A stretch of DNA of 64,000 nt from Desulfosporosinus sp. (GTDB lineage Bacteria; Bacillota; Desulfitobacteriia; Desulfitobacteriales; Desulfitobacteriaceae), in assembly GCA_031292095.1 (NCBI GenBank), contig JARLHU010000175.1, positions 1-64,000 on the forward strand, given 5' to 3'. The translations under genes and the position numbers were made by a program. The notes below the pieces were generated by a model. That model was not told the origin of the DNA. It ran no database searches and worked only from the letters and a program-made list of their open reading frames with translations. Shown here one piece after another: positions 52,779-61,952 of the stretch (position 1 is the stretch's first letter; each line of letters opens with the position of its first letter).

Positions 52779-53972
52779 ATGATACTGCGTGAAGAATACC
52801 TAAATAAGTTGATAAAGTTAAAAGGTACAAAAATAATTAAAGTTATTACCGGTATTCGGCGTTGTGGAAAATCTACTTTGCTTGAAATGTTCTGCGAGTA
52901 TCTGCTTCAAAATGGAGTTCAGAAAGAGCAAATAACGACGATTAATTTTGAGGATATGGATTACAGCGAGCTGACCGATTATAAACTCCTCTATTCCTAT
53001 CTAAAAGAACGTCTTATCCCCAATAAAATGAACTATATCTTTTTGGATGAAATTCAGCTTGTCGAGTCATACCAAAAGGCTGTCGATAGCTTATATATCA
53101 AAGAGAATGTCGATTTATATATCACTGGTTCCAATGCCCATATGCTATCTGGTGAATTGGCAACACTTCTTTCTGGCAGATATATTGAAATGCAAATGCT
53201 GCCTTTGTCTTTCAAGGAATACCTTGATTTTGTTGGCGACAGAACCGACCTCAGCAGAAAATATAGCGATTACCTTCAGTTCAGTTCATTTCCGTATGCC
53301 GTCAGCCTAAAAAATGACCGGAGTTTGATACGTGATTATCTCAGTGGAATCTATAACACCGTGCTCCTGAAAGATGTTGTGTCGAGGAAAAGAATATCTG
53401 ATGTGATGCTGCTTGAGAGCGTTATTCGTTTCTTGTTTGATAACATAGGCAACCGTTGGTCAACAAAAAAAATCAGCGATACAATGACCTCCAATGGAAG
53501 AAAGATCTCAACCCATACAGTTGAGTCCTATCTCTCCGCGCTAATCGACAGTTATATTATCTATCAAGCAAAACGCTATGATGTTAAGGGTAAGCAAATT
53601 CTCAAAACGCAGGAAAAATATTATATCGTTGACATTGGCCTACGGTATTACCTTTTGGGCAATAAAGGCGCAGATATGGGTCACATTCTCGAAAATGTCG
53701 TCTATTTAGAGCTTCTCCGTAGAGGCTACGAAGTGTCTATAGGGAAGGTAGATGATATGGAGGTGGATTTCATTGCATCGAATAATGATGGGATTGAATA
53801 CTACCAAGTAGCTGCTACTGTTAGAGATGCAGATACCTTGGATAGAGAACTTAAACCCTTAAAAAAAATTGCCGACCATTTTCCGAAATATCTCCTGACA
53901 TTGGATGACGACCCTCCCACTTCCTATAACGGGATTCGTCAAATCAACGCACTTGATTTCTTACTGAACTGA
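52779..53972 (+). CDS. AAA_14/DUF4143 ATPase
   Basis: A 397-residue protein: AAA_14 domain (1-170) with Walker A TGIRRCGKSTLLEMF and Walker B NYIFLDEIQLVES, then a DUF4143 domain (200-395) with an EN..YLEL region (ILENVVYLELLRRGYEV) and DFIAS, which resembles the nuclease-like fold of this family. Such genes are widespread, often in multiple copies on mobile or defence-related DNA, with unknown function. AAGGAG lies 10 bases before ATG 52779. It stands alone with its own strong promoter and terminator. Confidence 0.88.
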   Translation: MILREEYLNKLIKLKGTKIIKVITGIRRCGKSTLLEMFCEYLLQNGVQKEQITTINFEDMDYSELTDYKLLYSYLKERLIPNKMNYIFLDEIQLVESYQKAVDSLYIKENVDLYITGSNAHMLSGELATLLSGRYIEMQMLPLSFKEYLDFVGDRTDLSRKYSDYLQFSSFPYAVSLKNDRSLIRDYLSGIYNTVLLKDVVSRKRISDVMLLESVIRFLFDNIGNRWSTKKISDTMTSNGRKISTHTVESYLSALIDSYIIYQAKRYDVKGKQILKTQEKYYIVDIGLRYYLLGNKGADMGHILENVVYLELLRRGYEVSIGKVDDMEVDFIASNNDGIEYYQVAATVRDADTLDRELKPLKKIADHFPKYLLTLDDDPPTSYNGIRQINALDFLLN

Positions 53973-53980
53973 ACAAAAGC

Positions 53981-54040
53981 GCATTATGAAACAGACGGTT
54001 TTTAACATATGTATGTCATAAGCCGTCTGTTTTATAATGC
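53981..54040. terminator. Terminator after the ATPase gene
   Basis: GCATTATGAAACAGACGG pairs with CCGTCTGTTTTATAATGC (17 of 18) across a 24-base loop; T-rich on the plus strand. Confidence 0.75.
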
Positions 54041-54172
54041 CAAAATCCTGAGAATTGGTGTGCTGAGGCTCTGCTAAAAAGCTGCGTTTTTCGGTGCAAT
54101 TTCGCAATTTCGCGATTTCGTGCATTACACCCCAAAACTAAACCCCTCCCCTTAGTTGTATCTGCAGAGGAT

Positions 54173-54190
54173 GCTAAGACACTTCCTCCA
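54173..54190. repeat. Isolated right end of repeat family 1
   Basis: GCTAAGACACTTCCTCCA matches the right inverted end of family 1 (GCTAAGACGCTTCCTCT at 8454). No inner part is attached. With the left half at 49579 it brackets the island. Confidence 0.55.
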
Positions 54191-54254
54191 ACTTCCTCCC
54201 CCATGTTGAAAGCCGAGCACATGACGAAGCATGTACCCGGCTTTCAAGGCAATC

Positions 54255-56234
54255 CTATTTATTTAGGGGCCTGACAAACAACAATTCCATTTCTTCAGAA
54301 GTAACCGCTTTACTAAAGAGGAACCCCTGCATTTCATTACACTGCTTAGTCTTAAGAAAAGACCATTGGGAATTCGTTTCCACCCCTTCAGCAATCACTT
54401 TCAAGCGCAAGTTTTTAGCGAGCTGGATAATGGCCGTAATAACTTCCTCCCCATTTTTCCCCGTGCTAATATCCCGAATAAAAGACTGGTCAATTTTCAA
54501 GGTATCAATTGGCATGCGCCGTAAATAATTAAGCGAAGAAAATCCAGTTCCAAAATCATCAATAGAAATCCGAATACCTAACTCTTTAAAGAAACTTAGC
54601 ATTTCGACTGAAGCTTCGCCGTTTTGCATGGCAACGCTTTCCGTAATTTCAAGTTCCAGCCACTGCGGATCCATGCCAATTTCCTTCAGAATATTCGCCA
54701 CCAACTTGATAAAGTTTGGTTCTCGAAATTGACGAGCCGAGATATTAACTGCCATACTCAAATGCGGATATCCCTGTTCCTGCCAGGCCTTATTTTGCGC
54801 ACAGGCGGTCCGCAAAACCCATTCTCCAATGGGTACAATTAAGCCAGTTTCTTCTGCGATGGGAATAAATGAGAGCGGTGCAACGATTCCCTGTTCGGCG
54901 GAGTTCCAACGAATCAGAGCCTCTAGGCCCACGATGCATCCGCTTTCCATATCAACCTGGGGCTGATAATGAAGGACAAACTCTCCACGGGCTAAAGCCT
55001 TACGCAGACTGTTTTCGGTTGAAAGCCGTTGATTAGCCTTAATATTAAGCCCCGCGGTAAAAAATTGATAATTATTTCGTCCTTGTTCCTTAGCATAATA
55101 CATCGCTGTATCCGCTTGTTTCACCAAGGTTTCCAAATCGCTGCCATCGGTCGGGTAAAGGCTGATCCCAATACTTGTACTGATGTAGACCTCATTACCA
55201 TCCAGCATTAACGGTTGAGAAAAGACCCCCAAAATCCGTTCTGACACAGTGACAACCTCTTGTATATGACTAATCTCAGAAAGGAGAACTAAAAATTCAT
55301 CCCCTCCTTGTCTCGCAAGTATATCTCCTTCACGCAAAGTTTCACGAATGCGCTCAGCAACGACGTTAAGAAGTAGGTCACCAAGATTGTGTCCCATTGT
55401 GTCATTAATGAGTTTAAAGCGGTCCAAATCTAAAAACAAGACAGCCAGCTTACCCTGCCTGCACGCTGCCTGTGCCAAAGCTTGGTTCAAATATTCATTG
55501 AAAAGGAGACGGTTCGGAAGCCCCGTTAGGGCATCATGATGGGCTTGATGCGACAATTCCTTCATAAGATTTCGTTTGTCACTAACGTCATGAAAAACTA
55601 AAACTCCTCCGATGACCACATCGGCTCGATTGCGAATAGGAGTAGTCGAGTCCTCAATCGCCATAGTAGTACCATTTCTGTGCATTAAGACGGCTTGGTT
55701 TGGCAACCGAACACGATCCCCTTCCTTAAGACACCTGACAATTGGATAGTTGAGTGGCTCGCTAGTTTCTTCATTAACAATCTGAAAGATCTTTTCTAAG
55801 GAAAGTCCAGTTGCTTCGGCATTCGTCCAACCGGTAAGAGCCTCAGCACTTGGGTTGAGGTACTCCACGTTCCCGTACACGTTAGTGGTGATTACCGCAT
55901 CCCCGATGGAGTCCAAGGTGACTTGAGCCCGTTCCTTTTCTAGTAAAACTATTGCCCAAGCGTTTTTTCGTTCTGTGATATAGCGAGCCAAGTGTTGTTC
56001 TCGACCTTTTTGAACCAAAACATAGATCAAAACCGTCATCACCGCAACATAGAACCACCCTTTAGCTATCGATAACTTGAGGAGTAACCGGGGATCTGTC
56101 ACAATTGCACTTAACAAACGATCTGAAAAGAGGATCCATGCTCCGCTAATCAATACGTAAAGGATGACCATGCGTAAGGGAGTGACCCTCTTAAAATCTT
56201 GCTGTTTTGAAAGCCTTCCCACTTTGTAGTCCAT
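54255..56234 (-). CDS. GGDEF-EAL c-di-GMP enzyme with membrane sensor and PAS domain
   Basis: A 659-residue protein: two membrane helices (about 21-41 and 60-80), PAS domain (100-215), GGDEF domain (235-395) with intact RQGGDEFLVLL and an REGD inhibitory site, and EAL domain (405-655) with GLEALIRW, the DDFGTGFSSL loop and the late E of VIAEGVET. Both cyclase and phosphodiesterase motifs look active. It stands alone at the right border of the island on the core strand. A long hairpin at 54205-54246 lies just after its stop. Confidence 0.92.
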   Translation of the reverse strand: MDYKVGRLSKQQDFKRVTPLRMVILYVLISGAWILFSDRLLSAIVTDPRLLLKLSIAKGWFYVAVMTVLIYVLVQKGREQHLARYITERKNAWAIVLLEKERAQVTLDSIGDAVITTNVYGNVEYLNPSAEALTGWTNAEATGLSLEKIFQIVNEETSEPLNYPIVRCLKEGDRVRLPNQAVLMHRNGTTMAIEDSTTPIRNRADVVIGGVLVFHDVSDKRNLMKELSHQAHHDALTGLPNRLLFNEYLNQALAQAACRQGKLAVLFLDLDRFKLINDTMGHNLGDLLLNVVAERIRETLREGDILARQGGDEFLVLLSEISHIQEVVTVSERILGVFSQPLMLDGNEVYISTSIGISLYPTDGSDLETLVKQADTAMYYAKEQGRNNYQFFTAGLNIKANQRLSTENSLRKALARGEFVLHYQPQVDMESGCIVGLEALIRWNSAEQGIVAPLSFIPIAEETGLIVPIGEWVLRTACAQNKAWQEQGYPHLSMAVNISARQFREPNFIKLVANILKEIGMDPQWLELEITESVAMQNGEASVEMLSFFKELGIRISIDDFGTGFSSLNYLRRMPIDTLKIDQSFIRDISTGKNGEEVITAIIQLAKNLRLKVIAEGVETNSQWSFLKTKQCNEMQGFLFSKAVTSEEMELLFVRPLNK

Positions 56235-56397
56235 TTTCAGAGGCTCCTTCCTTGAAGGCTATAATTCTCTAATTTTCTCTGAATTCCTTCAAAAAAAGCA
56301 AAATTTTTCAACGTATCGGAAAGTATAAGTTTTCAGCGTATCCCTATGCTTGCGAAATTGCACTTATTGAAGCATGAAAGACAAATATTTTCGTTAA

Positions 56398-56488
56398 GTA
56401 GGGGCACGATGCATCGTGCCCCTTTCCGTCGTACCCTTTGTTATTTTAATTGTGTCATTTGTTACAGCACGAGGCATTGTGCCCCTAT
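56398..56488. repeat. GGGGCAC palindromic repeats
   Basis: GTAGGGGCACGATGCATCGT then GCCCCT is a near-perfect palindrome, followed by a second half-unit GCACGAGGCATTGTGCCCCT ending at 56488. Same family as 35482. The rest of 56235-56576 shows only a weak hairpin (AACCGAGGCGTAGCCGAGGT at 56515) and a fragment like family 2 near 56318-56372. Confidence 0.6.
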
Positions 56489-56576
56489 TGATATGATATC
56501 CATGAATAATAAAAGAACCGAGGCGTAGCCGAGGTTTTTCTTATAAATGCTAAAATTTCAAGAGTTGTGGAGATAA

Positions 56577-56617
56577 ACAAAGAGTGCTGCAATTATGACA
56601 TCACATCGCAACACTCT
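56577..56617 (-). terminator. Terminator of efp
   Basis: AGAGTGCTGC and GCAACACTCT pair in 9 of 10 positions; on the minus strand TTTGTTTAT follows. It lies 87 bp after the efp stop; the space between contains CTCTGAC-type simple repeats. Confidence 0.6.
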
Positions 56618-56703
56618 AATGTACTAAAAGAAGTAAGTTAATCCACTTCTCAAAGAAGACTCTGTTCTGACCTCCGGCCTCTGTCCTCTGACTTCTGAAC
56701 TAA

Positions 56704-57261
56704 CTAGGCCCGTTGAACATAACTCCCTGTCCGGGTATCGATGATGAGCACATCCCCTTCATTGACAAAGAATGGCACTTGAACCACCGCACCAGTTTCC
56801 AACGTGGCGGGTTTTGTACCACCAGTTGCTGTATCCCCTTTTACTCCCGGTTCAGTGGAGGCAACGGCAAGTTGGACAGAATTTGGCACATCAACTCCAA
56901 TAACTTCCACGTCATAGAAAAGTACCCCTAAAGTCATGTTTTCTTTCAGCCATTTAACACCGTCTCCGATTTGACCCTCCGTCAGAGAAGTTTGCTCATA
57001 AGTTTCCTTGTCCATGACAACAAAATGTTCTCCATCTTTATAGAGATAATCCATATCCCGCCGCTCAACATGGGCCTTCGGCACTTTTTCTCCGGCATTA
57101 AACCTCCGCTCTACTACTCCACCTGTTTTCACATTTTTCAACTTTGTGCGGACAAAAGCTGCACCTTTGCCAGGTTTCACGTGTTGAAACTCAACCACTG
57201 AAAAAACATCGCCATCTAATTGAATCGTAAGACCTGTTTTAAAATCATTTGTTGAAACCAT
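56704..57261 (-). CDS. efp: Translation elongation factor P
   Basis: A 185-residue EF-P with three beta-barrel domains ([20 protein letters not shown] at the N-terminus; the signature near residue 150 is disrupted only in wording, with [20 protein letters not shown] at the end). The lysine at the loop tip is K32 in PGKGAAFVR. It helps ribosomes through polyproline stretches. It follows pepQ, a standard pair in Firmicutes. Confidence 0.97.
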   Translation of the reverse strand: MVSTNDFKTGLTIQLDGDVFSVVEFQHVKPGKGAAFVRTKLKNVKTGGVVERRFNAGEKVPKAHVERRDMDYLYKDGEHFVVMDKETYEQTSLTEGQIGDGVKWLKENMTLGVLFYDVEVIGVDVPNSVQLAVASTEPGVKGDTATGGTKPATLETGAVVQVPFFVNEGDVLIIDTRTGSYVQRA

Positions 57262-57340
57262 AAATGTCTATTTCCCCCTAATACTTCTTGTATAGTTAGT
57301 TTGTCCCTTTCTAAGATTAAATACCTAGAAGACACAAACT

Positions 57341-58405
57341 TTACTCTAAGATAATGAACTCTTTCGGTGCCTTGGTCAATACTTCACACCCATCTTCAGT
57401 CACCAAAACAATATCTTCAATCCTTACGCCACCCCACTCCGGGATGTAAATACCTGGTTCGACGGTAATGACCATGCCCGGCTCAAGCACGCGCTCTTCC
57501 CGTTTATTTAAATTTGGTCCTTCATGAATGGCCAACCCAACGGAATGTCCTAAGCCATGCCCAAAGTAATCACCATAGCCAGCCTCTTCAATCAGTTTAC
57601 GGGCTACCGCATCCACTTCTTTTCCACTCCGCCCGGGTGCAACCGCTTTAATCCCTGCCCGTTGGGCCGCCAAAACCGTCTCATAAACTTCTCTGTGCTT
57701 GTCCCCTGGATCGCCCAAAAACACAGTTCGAGTGATATCTGAACAATAGCCCTGATAGATCGCGCCAAAATCCATGGTCAGGAACTCGCCTAATTGAATC
57801 TGCTTCGAACTGGCCGTTCCGTGAGGCATCGAGGTACGGACGCCAGAAGCCACAATGAATTCGAAAGAACCCCCACTGGCACCCGCCTGACGCATGGAAA
57901 ATTCTAAATTTAGCCCAATTTCCGCTTCCGTTTGTCCTATTTCGATAGTCTTTAATATTTCGGCAAAAGAGTCATCCGCAATTTGAACAGCTAGACGAAT
58001 CAAGTCGATCTCCGACTTATCCTTCACCGAGCGCAAATAACTGACAAGGTTCGGCAGAGATAGTAGTTCTGCTTGTGGGAAGGCGTTTTTTAGTTTTTCA
58101 TAGTCTATAAAAGTAACGAAATCTCCTTCGAAACCAAGCCGCTGAGCCTGTTGCCCGATTTCTGCCAAAGCCTCAAAGTGGTCCTGGCCCGTCTTAATAA
58201 TTTCGAACTCAGGAGCCTGAGCCTTAGCCTGTTCTATGTAACGGAAATCAGTCAGCAGAAAAGCCTTCTCTGCAGTAATATACAGGGTTGCTTCCCCACC
58301 GGAAAACCCGCTCAGATACCGTCCATTCTCTGGGCGGCTAACCACATAAGCATCAATTTTTTCTTTGTGCATCTGATGACGCATCCGTTCTAACCGACTA
58401 ATCAT
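57341..58405 (-). CDS. pepQ: Xaa-Pro peptidase (PepQ/YqhT type)
   Basis: A 354-residue M24 metallopeptidase: creatinase-like N-terminal domain (to about 125) and pita-bread domain with metal ligands in TMDFGAIYQGYCSDITRT, GHGLGHSVGLAIHEGP, ITVEPGIY and GVRIEDIVLV. It cleaves X-Pro dipeptides or short peptides. ATG 58405 follows GGGAGG; an in-frame extension to 58672 overlaps aroQ and is not family-like. aroQ-pepQ-efp is the usual order. Confidence 0.95.
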   Translation of the reverse strand: MISRLERMRHQMHKEKIDAYVVSRPENGRYLSGFSGGEATLYITAEKAFLLTDFRYIEQAKAQAPEFEIIKTGQDHFEALAEIGQQAQRLGFEGDFVTFIDYEKLKNAFPQAELLSLPNLVSYLRSVKDKSEIDLIRLAVQIADDSFAEILKTIEIGQTEAEIGLNLEFSMRQAGASGGSFEFIVASGVRTSMPHGTASSKQIQLGEFLTMDFGAIYQGYCSDITRTVFLGDPGDKHREVYETVLAAQRAGIKAVAPGRSGKEVDAVARKLIEEAGYGDYFGHGLGHSVGLAIHEGPNLNKREERVLEPGMVITVEPGIYIPEWGGVRIEDIVLVTEDGCEVLTKAPKEFIILE

Positions 58406-58452
58406 GCTACCTCCCTTTTCGTGGTTCGAATATCGAACATCACATATGGCAT

Positions 58453-58899
58453 TTATCCCTTTTCTCGACGACCCTGATAGTCGATGGCATAACGCATCGC
58501 TAAAATATAACCATCTGCTCCTAAGCCTGAAACTTGTCCAATACAAACTGGAGCAATAACGGAATTGGCTCGAAATGCCTCGCGTGCATGAATGTTTGAA
58601 AGGTGAACTTCGACCGTCGGAACCCTCACTGCAGAAATAGCATCCCTGATTGCATAACTTGTATGCGTCCATGCCCCAGGATTCAGAATTAAGAAATCAG
58701 CAGGTGTCAAGGCTTGGATCCAATCCAAAAGATCCCCTTCGTGATTTGTTTGCCGACATTCCGTATTTATTCCCACCTGCTTCGCGGTTGCTAACACTTC
58801 TTGATTAATTTCTGCCAAGGTGCGCGATCCGTAATGTTCCGGTTCACGTAGTCCTAATAAATTCAAATTAGGACCATTAAATACCCATATACTTGCCAA
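58453..58899 (-). CDS. aroQ: 3-dehydroquinate dehydratase, type II
   Basis: A 148-residue type II dehydroquinase: FNGPNLNLLGLREPEHYG holds the catalytic tyrosine and arginine region, NPGAWTHTSYAIRDA and EVHLSNIHAREAFR the substrate site. It makes 3-dehydroshikimate in the shikimate pathway. The start is TTG 58899 after GAGGAAGTGG. It is first in the aroQ-pepQ-efp group. Confidence 0.96.
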   Translation of the reverse strand: MASIWVFNGPNLNLLGLREPEHYGSRTLAEINQEVLATAKQVGINTECRQTNHEGDLLDWIQALTPADFLILNPGAWTHTSYAIRDAISAVRVPTVEVHLSNIHAREAFRANSVIAPVCIGQVSGLGADGYILAMRYAIDYQGRREKG

Positions 58900-58986
58900 T
58901 TTACCACTTCCTCATCACTTACGAGAAATTTTATCACAGTTTCGCACTGTAGCATAGTATTTTCACTTGGAGACTCTCTGAAACCT

Positions 58987-59011
58987 AAAACCTCCGTATC
59001 CGGAGGTTTTA
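58987..59011 (-). terminator. Terminator of the pilus operon
   Basis: AAAACCTCCG and CGGAGGTTTT form a 10-bp stem. It lies just after the stop of the LysM gene at 59016 and is T-rich in both directions. Confidence 0.75.
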
Positions 59012-59015
59012 TTTT

Positions 59016-59687
59016 TCAACGTTTATTAAATGGAAAGGTCATACGCCAGCGCGGTGGTTCCGGTACCTGAGCAAACCCTTGAGACTGCTGCAGTACTGGT
59101 TGCACTCCCTGACCATATTGAGGAGATGCAGCGAATGGATATGATTGCCTTTGAGCTGGTGAAGTTTGCCCAGTTTGACCTTGCTGCTGTTGGGACACTG
59201 ACTGTGCTTGGGCTTGTGTTTGCCCCGCTGGTTGAGCATGCTCCATTGTGTCCCCTTTATCGCTCATTAACCGAGGGGAGAGCACAACATTCAAATTACT
59301 GAGCATAACTTGCACTTCAGACGGTCCACCTTCCCCAGCAGGTTGGATTTTACGAATCTCAGTACGGGGAAGAATAAAGTGAATTTCGTGGGGAATTCTG
59401 GGTTCACCGAGGCGTCGAAGACGAATACGAACTCCCTCAACCTCCATTTGGACATCATCATGGTAATCTCCAACGAACTCTTCTCCACGATCTCCACTGA
59501 TATCTGCATATTGTTCCTGCCCTTTGTGAAATCCTTTAAAGTCTGGAAGAACAATTTTTTGTCCAATTTGAAGTTTCAGAGGATCAATACTCGGATTGAC
59601 CAGTAAGTAATCATCACAAGTCCCTCCCCAGCGTTGTGCTAAACTATGAAAGTTATCCCCTTCTTGAATGCTGTATTCCTTACCCAC
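59016..59687 (-). CDS. LysM-domain protein with Q-rich tail, at end of pilus operon
   Basis: A 223-residue protein: LysM domain at 2-50 (YSIQEGDNFHSLAQRWGG, NPSIDPLKLQIGQKIVLPD), a beta-rich middle domain (70-140) and a tail (150-223) of Q, P, S and A. No signal peptide is seen. LysM binds peptidoglycan, so it may link the pilus machine to the cell wall, taking the place PilP has in other bacteria (inference). Codon and amino-acid make-up of the tail is repetitive. It follows pilO after a family 3 repeat. Confidence 0.75.
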   Translation of the reverse strand: MGKEYSIQEGDNFHSLAQRWGGTCDDYLLVNPSIDPLKLQIGQKIVLPDFKGFHKGQEQYADISGDRGEEFVGDYHDDVQMEVEGVRIRLRRLGEPRIPHEIHFILPRTEIRKIQPAGEGGPSEVQVMLSNLNVVLSPRLMSDKGDTMEHAQPAGQTQAQAQSVSQQQQGQTGQTSPAQRQSYPFAASPQYGQGVQPVLQQSQGFAQVPEPPRWRMTFPFNKR

Positions 59688-59708
59688 AAAACACCCCTCC
59701 TCGCTTTC

Positions 59709-59865
59709 GGCACATTCAAGAAATAACCAGTCAATCTGCCCGTCTATTTCGTGTCATACTGCGTCGGTATGTTCACCTAATAGCCCCGCTATGAGGTGAA
59801 CATACCTCCTTGTCTGACGCAAAATATCCGCGGCATCTTTGACTTGTTATTTCTTTCATATGCCT
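59709..59865. repeat. Dispersed repeat family 3, full copy
   Basis: A 157-bp element with imperfect 26-bp inverted ends (GGCACATTCAAGAAATAACC and the inverse of TTATTTCTTTCATATGCC) and an inner hairpin (TATGTTCACCT with AGGTGAACATA). It is the intact form against which the copies at 38193 and 43529 can be read. Confidence 0.85.
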
Positions 59866-59895
59866 TAGCCTATGAAGCTAGGGAATGTCTCGTTA

Positions 59896-60450
59896 CTATC
59901 CCGTGCGAAAATGAATCTGAAGAAGCGCTTCTCCGCCTTCTGAATCTAAAACCACTTCCTGAAGAGAAATGTTGCCCTCTTGTGTTTCTTCAAGTGCTTT
60001 GAGTGCGTGAACAATCCCCTCCCAGTTTCCATGTAAATGTAAACGAACTAAACCGTAATCCAAACTTGCCCCTTTGCCTGTTTCCAACCGTTCACCAAAC
60101 CGTTCAACATTTAAGGAAACCACGTTCACACCTTCTTTAACAAATACACCACGGCACTGCTCTATAAGGTCAGGCAACTGGTCCATCGTGGGAATAGTGA
60201 CCGCCTTGGCGTCCGCTTTGCTGTTCGCAACCCCCGTCTTTAATATTTGTTGCCAATAGGTTTTCTCCTTTTGTAATGAGCGCAAGTGAAAGTAAGCAGG
60301 TTGCCAAAGCAACAGGAATCCCAAGACAGTACCGAGCAACAACCCCACGATGATTCCCTTCACACTGCGCAGTGAAAGACGCTGACATAAGGGGATTGGC
60401 AAGGATTCTACAGTGTGTTGAAGATTCATCTCACTTGGGGAATAAGCCAT
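59896..60450 (-). CDS. pilO: Type IV pilus assembly protein PilO-like
   Basis: A 184-residue protein with one membrane helix (SVKGIIVGLLLGTVLGFLLL, about 30-50), a short coiled coil (LRSLQKEKTYWQQIL) and a ferredoxin-like domain (LVRLHLHGNWEGIVHALKAL). This is the PilO layout; it joins PilM and PilN in the inner-membrane alignment complex. ATG 60450 follows GGAGGG by 6 bases; a frame to 60483 is also open. Confidence 0.8.
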   Translation of the reverse strand: MAYSPSEMNLQHTVESLPIPLCQRLSLRSVKGIIVGLLLGTVLGFLLLWQPAYFHLRSLQKEKTYWQQILKTGVANSKADAKAVTIPTMDQLPDLIEQCRGVFVKEGVNVVSLNVERFGERLETGKGASLDYGLVRLHLHGNWEGIVHALKALEETQEGNISLQEVVLDSEGGEALLQIHFRTG

Positions 60451-60524
60451 AGTTAACCCTCCATCTCCCCAAAATTTACCCATTTTTTGTTGGCCTTAAC
60501 ACGGCTTTGCTCTCGACCATGTAT

Positions 60525-61937
60525 CTATTCCGTTCTCACTTTTCCACGTTTAGCACTTAAAGAAAACTCGACGTTGTTTAGGGGCGTCAACTTATAACTT
60601 GACAAAGCGGGTTGTTCCCAATCCATAGTCCGCAGGGTACGAATCAGGGTTTGAACACTTTGTGCATCCTTGGCGTCGCCGCGTAAGGACAGTGTGCCTT
60701 GCTTGTATATCACCTGCTCAATTTTTAGCCCCACTCCTGGCAAATTTTGGAGTGCTTGAATTTGGACCATACCATCTCCAATTCGCTCAGCATGAAGCTT
60801 CACCATATTCCAAGCGGTTACGAGCTCCTCTTGTTGTTTAGCCTGTGCCTCAAGTCTCGCACCTTGATGAGAAATCTGTTGAACCTCTTGTTGTATCGGC
60901 AAGGCCATTTGATAAAGTGATACCCAAAGTATCATCCCGATCATAAAAAGGGCGAACGTAAACAACGCTCCCCCCAGGTACCTGCGTTGAACCGTCTGAG
61001 CCCTATTCGGTTGGCGCCTGAGATTAAGCCTCGGACGATGTGCCGAAATCAGTATTCCATACCCGAGCGGCACCTCACACCACCCCTTATTTTCCTCAAG
61101 CACCTTCCGCCAATAATCAGGAACGTTCCTCAGCTGAGCTGGCTCTACCACTGAGACGTGATTTGACGTCAGTAAACCCTGCGCCAGAAATTCTGCCACA
61201 GAGTCCCCCTTCCAAACCACGCGATTCAAATTGAGGTCTGGGTGCTGTGTTCTGTAATACAAAAGAAAACGCCGAATCTCGCTTTCCCACTCGTTCGCAC
61301 TTCCTCCATTTACTACAGACCGTACACTTTCCGGGACCGCACCACGAAACAAAGCCATTTGCAAAGATTCGGCCTCTCCCTGAAGGTAAAGTACATCTTC
61401 GTTTGGTTCAAATCCTAAAGATTGCCCTAAGATAGAAAAAGTAAAATCAACGCTGATGACTTTATACCCCGCTCGTCCAAAGACAAAAACATACCGATCG
61501 AGTAAACTTTGTCGTGTAGCCCCCAGTAAAATTTGCAAGCTTTTATGCTTTTCTTCAGATAGCACTAGAAAATCATAGAGTAAATCCGATCTCGCAATGG
61601 AAATCTCTTCATCGACCAACAAAGAGATTGCCGATTTCCTGTCCCGCTTAGGAATCCAAGGCAACGTATACGAACGTATAAATCCTTGTTGCAGAGAGAT
61701 AGCCAAATACGCTCTCTGACTTTCACTAGGGTGCTCTGCCTTATAAGTCGCTAAAATATCGATTAATAAAATTTCATTCCGTACGTTCCCCTGTTCGACG
61801 ACTCCAGTCGGGATTGGAATACGGTCAAATTTGACTACAGTAGAACTATGACCTTGTTTCCTAAAAGGATGGACCAAAAACCAAAAGACCCGAATTTCTC
61901 CATCTGTTAATTCAAAGACCACTGACCTTTTTCGCAT
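60525..61937 (-). CDS. Fused PilM-PilN type IV pilus assembly protein
   Basis: A 470-residue protein joining two normally separate proteins. Residues 1-320 are an actin-like PilM (VVFELTDGEIRVFWFLVHPF; VDEEISIARSDLLYDFLVLS), and residues 325-470 are PilN, with a membrane helix (YLGGALFTFALFMIGMILWV), a coiled coil and the PilN domain. In most bacteria PilM binds the PilN tail from the cytosol; here the two are one chain. ATG 61937 follows AAGGGGTGG. The upstream frame to 62000 lies in TTCG repeats and is not used. Confidence 0.85.
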   Translation of the reverse strand: MRKRSVVFELTDGEIRVFWFLVHPFRKQGHSSTVVKFDRIPIPTGVVEQGNVRNEILLIDILATYKAEHPSESQRAYLAISLQQGFIRSYTLPWIPKRDRKSAISLLVDEEISIARSDLLYDFLVLSEEKHKSLQILLGATRQSLLDRYVFVFGRAGYKVISVDFTFSILGQSLGFEPNEDVLYLQGEAESLQMALFRGAVPESVRSVVNGGSANEWESEIRRFLLYYRTQHPDLNLNRVVWKGDSVAEFLAQGLLTSNHVSVVEPAQLRNVPDYWRKVLEENKGWCEVPLGYGILISAHRPRLNLRRQPNRAQTVQRRYLGGALFTFALFMIGMILWVSLYQMALPIQQEVQQISHQGARLEAQAKQQEELVTAWNMVKLHAERIGDGMVQIQALQNLPGVGLKIEQVIYKQGTLSLRGDAKDAQSVQTLIRTLRTMDWEQPALSSYKLTPLNNVEFSLSAKRGKVRTE

Positions 61938-61952
61938 AGGAGCCACCCCTTT

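Noticed and set aside
52779..53972. DUF4143 ATPase as part of a phage-defence operon
   Set aside because: It stands alone with its own promoter and terminator; no recognised defence partner is adjacent.
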